Below are positions 1-46,799 of a stretch of DNA of 64,000 nt, in pieces. The translations under genes and the position numbers were made by a program. The stretch covers positions 75,252,420 to 75,316,419 of the forward strand of contig NC_087247.1 in NCBI RefSeq assembly GCF_037042905.1, read 5' to 3'. Origin of the DNA: Lytechinus pictus (taxonomy: Eukaryota; Echinodermata; Echinoidea; Temnopleuroida; Toxopneustidae). The notes below the pieces were generated by a model. That model was not told the origin of the DNA, searched no databases, and saw only the letters and a program-made list of their open reading frames with translations. Position 1 is the stretch's first letter; the number at the start of each line of letters is the position of its first letter.

Positions 1-690
1 ATTCCGGTGAAATCGTTCAAGGCATGACTTCATGAATATTCAATGAGCAAACTGATGATGTCATATCCCCACTTGTTCTTTTGTATTTTATTATATGAAA
101 TTAGGTTTATTCAATTTTTTCCTACAAGAAAAAAATTGGATTGACAACTGATCTAGTGGGTTGGATATTCATTGCTGTAACTTATTTCATTATAAGGGAG
201 ACATATCATTCACACATGTATGAAAAAAAATTATGATTTCATGTAATAACATTAGAAAAAGGAAAAAGGGCATGTGACATCATCAGCCCACCTAATGAAT
301 ATTCATTACGACGTGCATATAACTGTTTTCACAATATATTGCCAAACTTAAACATTCAATAACTTCGCTATTTGTTATCAGATCTTGAAGAAAATTTCAA
401 CATTTTGCTCTGAATTTTACTCTATTTATTTATCTATAAATATTTTCAGCCGAGAGAACCCCTGTAAAAGTATGTTGTGTCTGTATGTTTGTATTAAGGT
501 GTGTAAGTATGGGGCTGGGGGTTGGTAGGGGTTTGAGTTTGTAAGGTCGGACAAGTAGAACATAGTCAAACTTTGCATGACTTACATGTAAACTAGGGCC
601 ATTCTAATCACAAGGTATTCTATCTTGTATCTATCTGACTGCAATTTTCATATAATTTTGTTTGATATTCTGATAGAATGTAAATAAGGT
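1..690. other. No gene seen; AT-rich DNA
   Basis: No coding exon, RNA gene or clear repeat was recognised. The sequence is AT-rich. It lies upstream of the visible part of the copine gene and could be intron 1 of that gene or intergenic DNA; the sequence does not decide. Confidence 0.4.
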
Positions 691-1326
691 GTATGGTGAG
701 ACTACCATATATCGACCACCTCTTTTGAAACCGACCACCTGGCGCGCGTTCAAATTATTGCGTATTACAAACGATACGCGCGGGAGAGTAGGCGCAGTGT
801 CCATAGAAACGGTAAGAATCGATTTTAGGAGAAAAAAAGAATCAACAAAAAGTAAAAATTTAGTAGAATTAATCAAACTTGTATTGACCAGACCCAAACC
901 CCGCTGAAAAACCAAGAAATCCGATAGGAAACGGCTTTAGATCAAATATCCGTTGTCAATCGTCGAATCATGTGCCGGAGCTCGCAGTGGAAGTAGTGAG
1001 ACGATAATTTAGCATGTTGACATCATAGAACTGATTTTGAAAAGTAAAAATATTTCACCACTGCGACAAGAATCGGCCGTAAACTTAGCGTAACGCGGGT
1101 GGTCGGTTTCAAAAGACGGGTGCAAATGAGCAAATGTAAAATCGTCGTATTCGTTGTTCGTCGATATATACGCGGATTGAATCGGAGTCGCCGAGCGAAA
1201 CATGGGAATCTGATCTGCTCAATTTTCTGCATAAATGAGACGAACACTGGGTAAAATTGATGAATATTTTCGCAGATACGATGCTTAGAAGATTAGGTGG
1301 TCGATAAGGGGTAGTTCCAACCATAC
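691..1326. repeat. Inverted-repeat (MITE-like) element
   Basis: The ends are imperfect inverted repeats: TATGGTGAGACTACC near 692 and the reverse complement of a GGTAGTTCCAACCATA-like stretch near 1310-1325. Inside them, both ends carry TATCGACCACCT and AACCGACCACC in opposite orientation (about 714-742 and 1097-1301). No transposase frame is present, and the short open frames inside are on both strands and unconvincing. The target duplication could not be fixed, so the superfamily is unassigned. Confidence 0.65.
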
Positions 1327-1559
1327 TCTGTGTTTACAATATATTTGCTTACAGATTTTTTTTTTAATATGAAAAGACGTAAAAGAAAATATTCGGGTAG
1401 GAAAATCTTTTCTATTTTGAATGAATTAATTATCCCTGAAATTTATTGAATAGGTACATGTATTGAAAATTAGTTTGCCTCGCCTGCGTAGCAGAGCAAG
1501 ACTATAGGCGCTGCTTTTCCAACAGCGGCATCGTCAACATTGAAATCTTAATCAAGATT

Positions 1560-2145
1560 AAGTCTTTGAAATGTCATCATAACTTAGAAAGTGTATGGAC
1601 CTAGTTCATGAAACTAGGACATAAGGGTAATCAAGTATTATTAAACATCTTATCTGAGTTTTAGGTCACATGACTAAGGTCAAAGGTCATTTAGGGTCAA
1701 TAAACCCAGACCATGTTGAGGGAATCAATATCGAAATCTTAACCAAGGTTAAGTTTTTGGAAATGTCATCATAACTTAAAAAGTGTATGGACCTAAGTAA
1801 TGAAACTTGGACAAAAGGGTAATCATGTATTACTGAACATCCTGCCTGAGTTTCAGGCCACATGACCAAGGTCAGAGGTCACTTTATAGGGTCAATGAAC
1901 TTTGGCCATGTTGGGGGTATTTGTGGCATTGTCATCATCACTTGAAAATGTAATGGATCTAGCTCATCAAGCTTGGACATGAGAGCAATCAAGTATCCCT
2001 GAAAAATTCTGTGCAAGTTTCAGGTCACATGACCAAGGTCAAAGGTAAGTTAGGGTCAACAAACTTTGTTAATGTTGGGATTATTTGTGGAGTTATCATC
2101 ATAACTTTAAAAGTTTATGGATCTAGTTCATGAAACTTGGACATA
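1560..2145. repeat. Degenerate tandem repeat with AGGTCA direct repeats
   Basis: A unit of roughly 170-190 bp recurs about three times. Shared blocks are 'gtgtatggacctagttcatg', 'aaacttggacat' and 'aggtcacatgaccaagg'. Each unit contains a direct repeat of AGGTCA spaced by one base: 1677-1689 (perfect), 1869-1881 (perfect) and 2036-2048 (last half-site AGGTAA). A diverged copy of the same block occurs at about 8890-8930. No coding potential. Confidence 0.7.
1677..1689 (+). promoter_or_regulatory. DR1 nuclear-receptor-like site
   Basis: AGGTCA-A-AGGTCA is a perfect direct repeat with spacer 1, the type of site bound by HNF4, RXR and COUP-family nuclear receptors. It recurs at 1869-1881. It sits in a repeat, so function is inference only. 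Confidence 0.3.
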
Positions 2146-2230
2146 CAGTTGAGGCCAGAAGTTAACATACACCCAGGAAATTCAAAGAAAAGTTGACACT
2201 TGCCAAACATCATAAAATTTACTGTGTCTT
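2146..2230 (+). mobile_element. Tc1-like transposon end (single terminus)
   Basis: After a TA dinucleotide (2144-2145) the sequence starts CAGTTGAGGCCAGAAGTTAA followed by CATACACC. This closely resembles the terminal inverted repeat of Tc1-type transposons (CAGTTG...AAGTTTACATACAC). No matching inverted end was found in the window and no transposase follows, so this looks like an isolated or very decayed end. The right limit is arbitrary. Confidence 0.5.
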
Positions 2231-2879
2231 ACAAAATATTTGTGCTTTCATGACAATTTGATATCAAACAAATGAGTATGCCATGCCCCTTCATCGCAAT
2301 GCTTTGTCATCAGGAGCTGAAAAATATTTAGGTGTCATTTTTCCCAAAATTTTTTCATATTTTAGACAAATTAAAAGTAAAAACTTGACAAAAACATTTT
2401 TTTGTTCAGTGACATATCATGTTTACGTTTGATCAGGATGATCAAACGATTACGTTGACCAGGATGAGCGACATCGAAAAAGTTAAAGACAAACTATCAA
2501 CTTCGTAATGAGTGAAGGTATGAACCACGAGAACTTTCTTCTATGCTCCCAAACATTGATGATTTTGAACGAACAATTATTTATAATGAGATACTCATTT
2601 GCATTAAACTATGATTGTTTGTTAATACATGCAAATAATACTAACGACATTTTCATCATTAAATATTGAAGTCATTGCATGACACAGATGTATTTTTTTG
2701 CCGATTTGAATGATTACCCTCAGAATTTCTTACAGGAATCGAACCCTTATTTATTGTAAAAGTCTACAACACAACATATAAATTGTTCATTAACTGTGGA
2801 AATTAATATCTCAATATTACATTCAAGTTGGAATTATATATTCATAATGCACTGGCAAAATTGATTTTCCGTGATACCT
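2231..2879. other. No gene seen; AT-rich
   Basis: AT-rich sequence with many stops in all frames. It may be the decayed interior of the Tc1-like element that begins at 2146. Nothing else was recognised. Confidence 0.35.
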
Positions 2880-4235
2880 CCCTGTTAATTATTCACTCCA
2901 TAGGCTAACACGACCCTAAAGTGACAATGTCTATTAAGAATAAGATGGGCAACTACCTTGCCTAATCATCACGATACAATATCGTTTGTTCAATGTTAAA
3001 ATAAAGTTTATCTATTTGTTGTGTCTAATATACAACACTAGGCGTTATCACCTAAAGAATATGCTGTACAATGAACTTACTTGTAGATCTGTTATCAAAC
3101 AATGACTTCTGTCCAATGAGAAGAAAGCCTACTCATCTCATTGTATTTTCTCGTATGGAATTCTGGGTGCTACGACCCCAAAGTGACAATGTCTTTAGAA
3201 TAAGATGGGCAATGAACTTGCATAATCTCCACGATATAATATCGTTTGTTCAAATACAAAAAGAAGGTTAATCTATTTCTTGTGTCTGAAATACAGTACA
3301 ATTCTGGGCGTTACCATCTAAAGATTATAATGTACAATGAACTTACCTGTAGATCTGTTATCAAACAATAACTTCTGTCCAATGAGAAGAAAGCCTACTC
3401 ATCTCATTGTATTTTCTCATATAGAATTTTGGGTGCTATGACCCCAAAGTGACAATGTTTATTGAGGAGATGGGCAATGAATCTGCCTAATCTTCACGAT
3501 ATAATATATATCTTGTTCAATATAAAAAGAAGGTTTATCTATTTTTCGTGTCTTATATACAATTCTAGGCGTTTCCAACCACAGAACTAAAGAATATAAT
3601 GTACAATGAACTTACCCATAGATTTGTTCCCAAACAATAACTCCTATTCAATAAGAGGAAAGTCTACTCATCTCATTGTATTTTCTCGTATGGAATTCTG
3701 GGTGCTACGACCCCAAAGTGACAATGTCTTTAGAATAAGGTGGGCAATGAACTTGCTAAATCTCCACGATACAGTATCGTTTGTTCAAATATAAAAAGAA
3801 GGTTAATCTATCTCTTGTGTCTGAAATACAATTCTGGGCGTTACCACCAAGAGAATATGATGTACAATGAACTTACCTGTAGATCTGTTATCAAACAATA
3901 ACTTCTATCCAATGAGAAGGAGGCCTACTTATCCCATTGTATTTTCTCGTACATAAACGTTGATTGAGAATAAGATAGACAATGAATCAGCCGAATCTTC
4001 ACGATAATATACCGTGAACTTATATAGATCTGTTATAACTCCTATCAAATGAGAAAAAGGTCTACTCACTTCATTGTTTCTTCTCGTATGAAATTCTTGG
4101 TGCTACGAACTCAAAGTGACAATGTTTGTTGAGAATAAGACGGGCAATAAACTTTCACGATACAATGGTTGTTGTTTGATATAAAAGAAGGTTTATCAAT
4201 TCCTTGTGTCTGGTATCCTTCACGATACGTTTTAT
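2880..4235. repeat. ~265 bp tandem repeat, about five copies
   Basis: The block 'cccaaagtgacaatgt' recurs near 2911, 3179, 3441 and 3711, and in diverged form near 4108, giving a period of about 262-270 bp with one shortened copy around 3950. Every unit also carries 'agatctgttatcaaacaat', 'caatgagaagaaagcctact' and 'cacgatacaatatcgtttg', the last a small palindrome. Small open frames inside are just the repeat read in one frame and differ little between copies. No gene is inferred. Confidence 0.8.
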
Positions 4236-4587
4236 TGATAATAAGTTATTTTTAATTCACTTCTCCTTATTTCGGAGATAGTTTTGATTTTGATAATCAG
4301 CTATGCATGTTTGACCTATGTCTGAAATAACATGAAGAAAACAGTACGTGTTCCCTCTATGAATATTCATAATATAGTATTTAGACTTGCTGACGCTTCA
4401 AATTTTTTCCATTCTTGCGATCTCTGCGATCTTTACACCATTTTGTGTTTCATTCTTTTTTAATGAGTAATTGATATCTTTATGTTTAAAGTGTTGTTGT
4501 TTTTTTTGTTTTGTTCTTTGATTGTTTTTATTTAATAAGCAATAATTAATATTTCTATGTCCTTTATGAGTAATACTTCATACATTT
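4236..4587. other. Probable LINE 5' leader
   Basis: No gene. The AT/T-rich stretch directly upstream of the LINE endonuclease frame may be its 5' leader, but the 5' boundary of the element cannot be set from sequence alone. Confidence 0.3.
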
Positions 4588-5727
4588 ATGTCTAATGGTA
4601 TATCATGTTCTTGGGGCAGGCAAATTTCCGGAACTGGACGTACTGATTGTTTTTTATGTAGAAATCCAATAACCAATACCCATTTAGATGAAGAAAATCA
4701 TGACGAATTATCCGTTGAAAACGAATATCATTCCCTTGATGAATTTCAGCAATTGATATCAAATCTTAATAGATTACCGCTATATATTCTTTTACATTTT
4801 AATTGCCGTAGCCTGAAAAGAAATTTTGATGCTCTTAGTTCATATCTACATCTCATTAATTCATATCAATCTATTATCGCAGTTACTGAAACATGGCTCA
4901 AAGAAGGTGATGAGGAAGGATATAATTTACCAGGTTTTTCGTTCACTGGAAAATCTCGTAAAATGAAGAGAGGGGGTGGTATAGGTATTTATGTACGCAG
5001 TGATATACAGTTTAAAAGAAGACAAGATCTTGATATCTTCAATGATAATATTGAAAGCATGTCTATAGAAATCAATTCGAAACCAACTAATCATATAATA
5101 TCCGTGATATATAGACCACCAAATCAATCAAAGGTAAAATTTATGGATGACATAACCATACTTTTAAATAATATTTCAAAGGAAAAGAAACAGTCCACAC
5201 TATTGGGTGACTTTAATATAAATATTCTTCACTATAACATAAATTCTTCTGTTAATAATTTTGTTGATACTCTGGCTACTTTTTCCTTCTATCCACAAAT
5301 AGTAAAACCGACAAGAATTACTCCAACATCAACGACCGCCTTAGACAATATCATATGTAATATCCCTGAAAAGGTTATTAAGTCGGGTATACTCACTGTA
5401 GATATCAGTGACCACCTATCTCCTTTTATTATTATACCCGGAAATAATTCTAATAATAGTTTAGATTGTGTACAAGAACATGAAATCCGAGAGTACACTG
5501 ATGCAAATGTATATCTATTCTGTAACAAACTGCAAGCCACTAACTGGTCATTTCTAGAAAATGAAAAAGATGTAAATAAGCAATTTGAAATGTTTATACA
5601 CATGTATTCAAAACTCCATGATGATAGTTTCCCTATAAAAGTAAAAAAGAAACAATACTTTAAGAGAGATAAACCTTGGCTTACGAAATCATTGAAAAAA
5701 ATGTGCAAAAAGAAGCATTTACTTTAA
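4588..5727 (+). pseudogene. LINE endonuclease domain (EEP/APE type)
   Basis: This 379-codon frame encodes the endonuclease/exonuclease/phosphatase domain that nicks target DNA for target-primed reverse transcription. Visible catalytic motifs in order are FNCRS (about residue 68), TETWL (about 100), GGGIGIYVRS (about 125), LLGDFNI (about 205) and SDHLSPF (about 270); all key residues are present. The N-terminus has a CxxC pair (FLCRNPI) but no clear zinc finger. The frame ends at a TAA (5725-5727) next to an A-run. The same frame stays open after this stop with LINE-like sequence, so it is best read as a nonsense mutation within one original ORF. Confidence 0.85.
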
Positions 5728-5928
5728 AAAAAATATGTTATAAATCCTACCGTTACTAACCATATGAATTACAAAGCACATAGAAATAAGGTTAACAGTG
5801 AAATAAGATATGCAAAACGTAAATACTTTGATGACAAATTTCTGCATTTGAAAAATAATCCTAGAGCCACTTGGAAAGTCATCAATGAAATACTAAACAG
5901 AAAGCCAAAATGTCAGAATATTAACTCA
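5728..5928 (+). pseudogene. LINE linker fragment
   Basis: In the same frame as the endonuclease after the TAA, residues such as HRNKVNSEIRYAKRKYF and NPRATWKVINEIL match the usual region between endonuclease and reverse transcriptase in CR1/Jockey-like ORF2 proteins. The frame leaves recognisable LINE sequence at about 5928, where the inserted DNA begins. Confidence 0.7.
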
Positions 5929-6570
5929 TTGAGTGCTTCGTGCACGTTACGTATCCTACTATAACATGCCACACTCGTGCTCGCACGCCTACTATTGATT
6001 GCTTTGTGCTTGCATTGTTTCCTACCCTCGCCTGCTTCGTGCATGACTGCGCACATTCGGAATTACAATCATTGTTACGCTGTTTTGCATTGTATTGCGC
6101 ATCGCATGCACGCCGTAATTAGCACTATTGTGTGCAGTGCGAACTCTGCTTTCTGACAGATCAACTTACTCATGCGGTTTACATTCGACTTTTTTGAGTA
6201 TTTCTACATTTTTTACAAGATATGGCTCCGCCTCCGAGAGGGAAGAGACCTAGGTTTTTTTATCCATACAAAACACTCCACAAAATGGAACTACTTGATA
6301 CAACTCATATTTTAGCGGTAAAGATAATAACCAATCCATATAATGAGGACATTATAAGAGGTATGAAATTTCCTACAACTTTACTACACAATATTTTGTG
6401 GATAAACTAATCGTTAGAGAGTTACAAGCAATTGTAATCATGACTACTGAAAGGAGTGAATACGAATCGCCGATCCCAAAATCAATGTGGCACGGGGGGG
6501 TTTTGTGGCTGGCACAGGGGATTAGCATCGGATTAGCACTGTGGCGTTGGGTTAGTAGTGTGTATGGCAT
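5929..6570. mobile_element. Insertion inside the LINE, unidentified
   Basis: LINE homology stops after the residues CQNIN and resumes at NINCDGNYTSD (about 6580). Between them lie about 640 bp of unrelated sequence with higher GC, including repeated 'gcttcgtgca' motifs and a G-run at 6494-6500. No TIR, LTR or clear target duplication was found. It could be a non-autonomous element or filler DNA. The borders are approximate. Confidence 0.5.
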
Positions 6571-7387
6571 GTCAAGAGTTAAAAACATAAACTGTGACGG
6601 AAATTATACCAGTGATGCTCATACAATTGCTGAATCCTTTAATATGTTTTTCACTTCTATTGGCAGTACCATACACAATAAAATTGCTGAAAATACCGAT
6701 TGTATACATGACCACACGCAATACCTTAAAGGTAACTATGTAAACTCAATGTTTTTCACTGATATTACAGAAAATGATATTCTAAAGATTGTATTAAAAC
6801 TACAGTTAAAGAAGAGTCATGGATACGACGGCTTCACTACTAAACTTATAAAGTCAACTATCCATTTTATTATTCGCCCCCTGCATGTTATTATAAGAAA
6901 TTCGTTAGAATCGGGTGTCTTCCCTGATAGCCTTAAAACCGCAAGAGTTACTCCCGTTTATAAAAGTGGTGACACGGATATTTTGAATAATTATCGCCCC
7001 ATTTCGGTATTGAGTGTATTTAGCAAAATATTTGAAAAAATTGCTTGTGAAAAATTAATGTCGTATTTAAAAAGAGCTGATATTTTATCTCCAAAACAAT
7101 ATGGATTCAGACAAGGCTATGATACAAATTTAGCTTTCATTGAGCTTGTTGACAAATTAGTGAAATCTTTTGAACAGAAGAAGATAACAGTTGGGATATT
7201 CCTTGATCTGTCGAAGGCTTTCGATTGCATGGACCATCGTATTCTATTTGACAAATTATATTTTTATGGCATTAGAGGGTTAGTTCTTAACTGGTGTAAA
7301 AGTTATTTATCAAACCGAAAACAATATGTTGCAATTAGAAATATTAAATCAACGACCTTCAAAATGTTAGTACTAATACATCAGTGA
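6571..7387 (+). pseudogene. LINE reverse transcriptase, N-terminal part
   Basis: Codes for fingers and palm motifs of a LINE RT: LKTARVTPVYKSGD, NNYRPISVLSVFSKIFEK, LSPKQYGFRQG and the catalytic-Asp motif GIFLDLSKAFDCMDH. After YLSNRKQYVAIRNIKSTT the frame breaks near 7365. The segment normally following, which contains the GVPQG-type template-binding motif, is missing and the remainder resumes in another frame. The RT cannot be active. The upstream ORF start at 6398 lies in the insertion and is not a LINE start. Confidence 0.85.
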
Positions 7388-8223
7388 TACAATTTGCTGA
7401 TGACACTAGTTTCTTCCTGTCAGGCAATAATATTGAATTGATAAAAAATAACTTACAAAATGAGTTGAGAATCTATGAGCAATGGTTTTTATGTAACAAA
7501 TTACAAATCAATGCTAAAAAAACTTCATATGTTATATTCCACACGAAAGGCAGATCCATCAACTGTGATATGCAATTAATGATGAATAACATCGAAATAA
7601 AACGAGAAAATACTGTGAAATTTCTTGGCATATGGATAGACTCACAATTAACTTGGAAAGATCATGTCGGCTATATTTCAGGGAAAATGTCAAGATTTAC
7701 TGGAGCATTATACAGAGTAAGGGACCTCCTCCCATTGAGGGTCCTTGTAAATTTATATTATTCGATGATTTTCTCGCATCTTACTTATGGTATAACTGTA
7801 TGGGGACAATGTCATAGATACCTTTTCCAAAGATTATTTCAACTTCAAAAACAGTCTATCCGCATTATAACAAACTCAAATTATTATGCTCACTCCGAAC
7901 CATTATTAAAAAAACTACAAATTATCCCTTTGAATGACCTTTATAAGTTTCACGTTGCAGTCTTTATGTATTCTATTATACATAATCTACTTCCTCTCTC
8001 AATTAATGAATATTTCCTCTATAACTATAGCGTAAATAAATATAACTGCAGAAATTCTACAGACCTATATATTCCACTTCTTAAATATGATGTTTCCAGA
8101 GCAAGTATATGCTATCGAGGGCCCCAGATTTGGAACAGCCTTCCAAATCATTTAAAAGATAGTCAATCATTAAACATATTCAAGAGAAAATACAAGCATG
8201 CTCTCTTACATACTGTACTATAG
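7384..8223 (+). pseudogene. LINE reverse transcriptase, C-terminal part
   Basis: Begins with the FADD catalytic box (IQFADDTSFFLSGN), then the thumb region: WFLCNKLQINAKKT, VKFLGIWIDSQLTWKDH and a C-terminal part with LTYGITVWG. This is standard for the second half of a CR1/Jockey-like RT. It is joined to the N-terminal part by a deletion and frameshift. The frame ends at TAG 8221-8223, which looks like the original stop because 3' UTR follows. Confidence 0.85.
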
Positions 8224-8761
8224 CTTAATCTGCTTCTTATGTCATACAGCATGTTGGTGCAAATATTATTTTTTCCTTCTTTTAATTCATATTTATCATA
8301 AAATATAGAATAATTAAGTGAAATTCTAAATGTTATATATACATCTGTATCAGTATATTTATGTGTATATACGCCATAATGACTTATTACAATACAATAT
8401 TATACAATATTAAATAATTAACTCTTGTGTCCCCTCCTTTGCCTGCCACCCCCCCCCCTCTCCCCCGCTAGTTAGGATTTTAATTCCTCTGTTATCCCCT
8501 TTCTTTCATTGTGTTTGTGTTGTTTTTCCTGTTGTACGGTAATCAGGGGGATAGACCTCGATAGGCCAATGGCTTTCTGTCTTTCCCCCACATCCGCCGT
8601 ACAGCGGAAATCATTGTTTTTATTTACTGTGTTTTACTATCTGTTTATGACTACTTATACTTTATACTTGTCAATATCTGTTCTGTCGTATAAGATTTTT
8701 ATTTGTATTTATGTATTTTTGTATTTTAAAGAGGTGTGAAATAAATGAATCTGAATCTGAA
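8224..8761 (+). repeat. LINE 3' UTR with short-repeat tail
   Basis: AT-rich non-coding sequence with a C-run at 8450-8465, an AATAAA-like signal near 8740, and an ending in repeated GAATCT units. This is the expected 3' end of this LINE class. Confidence 0.6.
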
Positions 8762-43395
<34,634 letters not shown>

Positions 43396-46300
43396 TCTAT
43401 TCTTCAATGTCAGAAGGTTCTTTTGTATTCATTTTGTCATGTTGTTTAAAGAAATCCACTTACACCTCTTTATTATATATCATTGTGTCTATTGGTGAGC
43501 TCAGTAACAAAATGCTTTCAAAAAATGATTAAGATCCATTTACTTGAATTCATTTCAGATAACCCTGCATTTAACATAATTTTGCATAAAGTGGGCATTT
43601 CCAGAAGTCATCTCTTATGAGACAAGTATTGATGAATTATCTTTTGTTGTTGTGATCTGTACATATTCAGATAGCACAAGTTGATATACATGTATGAAGC
43701 TTTGTGTGGCAGTAGGTATTCTTGATGCATTAAAGTGAGTCTCAATGTGCAGTGATAGTTTAAAGTTCTTTATTTTAAATGAATAGCATAGATACCTGGT
43801 ATTTGCAAGCCCCGAATATAATCAGATTCTTGATTTCCTTTTTATTTCATGTTGAGTAATCTTCCTCTTAATATGATCGCTATATGCCCACATTTCCCAA
43901 AACAAGTTTAAGATGCATTGATCATAGTGCTTTGTAAACATGTTTTTTTTTATTATACATGTATGCAAGCCTCTATGTATAATTGATAAAGCTGCTATTT
44001 GGTTTCATATCTGTTCAAACCTGTTTGTATTTCTGCAACTGCCCTGCTATATAATGTAATATATTTCCCTGTCATCAAATTCCTCAGGAAATCTTGTTTT
44101 TTCAACTATCTTGTTTTTAATCAGCTCAGAGTAAGGAAATATTATACATACGTGTCAAAGTTTTTCCAAATTTGAACTGACCCTCTACCAGAATTTGATT
44201 TTTTTACGTGAATAGAGCCACTGTGAGTGCCTATCTTTGGTGTTGCTCTTGATAATACTAATTGCCTCAACATTTTCACTCACCTAATTTATTACATTAA
44301 ATTGATCAGTGATACAGGCTTTGAATAAGTTAGAGATAATATTAATTACTGACTACTCTAGAGTTATGACATAGCACTAGATAGTTCACCTAGTTTGCAT
44401 ATTTAACGTGCAGTAATACAATGGGTGATAAATGGACACTTTTTAGACATGTAATACGAAATAATATGCATGCTTTATCATACTATTATACAATGGAATG
44501 TCTAACTATACTACAAAAGAATGTCTTAACTTTAGGGTATATCATGTTTGATGAATATCAATCATGTTTATACCATAGATTATGTTGATATTTTGATTTA
44601 GGGTATGATTGCTGAACATTTTCCTTAGTATTATTATCCCATAACCAATATAAGTATGTTGAACATTTTGATTATGTGCTTTACAAGACATGTGATGCCT
44701 ACACAATGAATTATTTTGTTTAACAAAATGAATTAGGTAAGTGAAAATATAAATTGTCTATAGGATGTAAATGATAAATAATGAATGAAGTAATTAATGA
44801 TTTAATTAGAGTGAATAACAGACATATATTTACATAGGTATCACCCTTCCTCATATATGAATGTAAAAATTACTTAAAGCAACCAATATGTGTTCTGTGG
44901 AGGATTTGTAAGGTGATATATTATTTAAGAACAGTGGAGATCTGTAAACATATATTGAATTGATTCTAAATGATTTAGTGTAATCTAATACATGATGTTC
45001 ATATACATTCAAAGCATTATATTCCTGCCTTGCCATAAAGTTCAAGTGAAATCTTTCATATTTTTTATATTTTCGAAAATGTCTTATAAATGCTAAATAT
45101 GATTTGATTTGGATATGCATGTAACTACTTAATTCATTTCTGACACCATATCAGAATACTATAGTAGCAAATTACAACAGTCAGATATCAATCTGATTTT
45201 GCTATCATTTCACTCTATGTATCTGAATTAGTTATAGGCAGAGAGCTTTGCTTTTACCTGAACTATTCTGAATCTTAAAAATTTACCTTGTTTTATGATC
45301 TCCATAATGTGCATAATTCAGGGAAAATTAAGATATCACTCTAGGGGTTATTTTCCTACTTTTATTAATTCTTTGTATTGATCTCAAGAGCGTGGGGGTG
45401 ACATGGAGCTAAATATTGCAACTTACATGTAGATTTTGGACATTTTGGGCTTATATCTCTTAAGTCACCCCATGTATTTACCTTTTTAATTGTCAAATCT
45501 GTAGGATTATATTATATATATTCTAGGATTGTAGAACATGATCTAATTAGCAATCTATATGACGAAGGTCTTGCCTGTTTATTCAGGAAATATATCCTGA
45601 TTACAAAAAGGTCTTATTACCTGAATCATTTGCTTATATATTTATTACGTTTTGTCAATTTATTCAGTGGATTGTAAACAGCTGATATTCTGAACTTGTG
45701 TAATTCAGCAATTAATGTAATTGTTAAGAGAAATGTCATAAAATGATTTTATTGAAGTATGAGGAAAGTGGATGTGGCAAACAAAACATGATCTAACCAC
45801 TTGTCTTTTGTAGATGATAATTTATTTGATTATGTTGAGTTGAGTGAGATAATTTGATGGAAATTCTGCTTCAAATCAAATGGTTGCCTTTTTGTATTTA
45901 TAAATATTAAAGTAGATTAGGAGGAAGACTTATTCATACCGTTGAACATTGTTTTTATTAGAATTGTGAAGTACTCTCGCTATCAGTACATGTAAGTAGG
46001 AATTATATTTGTAGATGTATGTTAATTTATCTCTCAATATTAATTATGAAAAAGATGTATCAAATGTATTATCTTCTCTTGATATACATGTATTACCATA
46101 AGGAAAGCAATATACTGTATAAATTTATGTAAAAATGTTGTATATAGGTGAAGTAATTATAGTAGTAACTGATCATTGTTATGGGAAATCTTTATTTTTG
46201 GATAAACTTACATACATTTATATTTGGATTTGTGATTAATATTTTTTTTCATCATTTAGGTTATAATTCCAGCTGATATAGTTATATGACTAATGACAGA

Positions 46301-46740
46301 ACACATAATTTTGCCTTCATTGTTGGTATAGCCTACCTTTAACTTGTCATAAATCTGCTTTCATTTCGAACAAACATGAATTGCAATCAGAAGTAAGATA
46401 TTGATTTTTCAATATTTTAGCTTTTTAATGTTTCATTTTTTCCTGCATGGTTAATCATGTTAATATCTATATGGTGCATTTTCTACCTGTACTTTAATGT
46501 GATATACTGTAAATATGTTTTGCATTGTTAATTAACAAATATAGGGGTATGAATAGCTCACATTTGTATAAGGGTATGTAAGTATTTGTTATGAAAACTA
46601 ACTTATTGCCAACAAGAATTTGTCACTGTTCACATACTAATAAAATATTTAATTGTGATATTTCAGTATATGGTATATGAGAATAAATAATTATTATAGG
46701 AAAAAAATATAATACTCAGTGGTATGTACCAATTATAATT
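43396..46740 (+). other. Probable long copine 3' UTR / AT-rich downstream DNA
   Basis: About 3.3 kb of very AT-rich sequence without recognisable repeats, unlike the surrounding repeat-dense DNA, directly after the copine stop. AATAAA signals occur late, at about 46640 and 46682, shortly before repeats resume. Reading this as one long 3' UTR is inference; earlier poly(A) sites are possible. Confidence 0.4.
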
Positions 46741-46799
46741 ATATATATATTGTTCAAAACACACCTACACCGGATAAAGGAAATAAAAAATTGGTAGTG

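Larger units (their letters stand above)
4588..8761 (+). mobile_element. Non-LTR retrotransposon (CR1/Jockey-like LINE), defective
   Basis: In order this holds an apurinic-type endonuclease, a linker, a reverse transcriptase and a 3' UTR ending in tandem TGAATC-type repeats (8744-8761), the kind of short repeated tail seen in CR1-type elements. The copy cannot act on its own. There is an in-frame TAA at 5725, an unrelated insertion of about 640 bp near 5929-6570, and a deletion with frameshift near 7365 that removes the part of the RT expected to hold the GVPQG-type motif. Family assignment to CR1/Jockey rests on overall layout and RT wording, not on a search. Confidence 0.85.
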
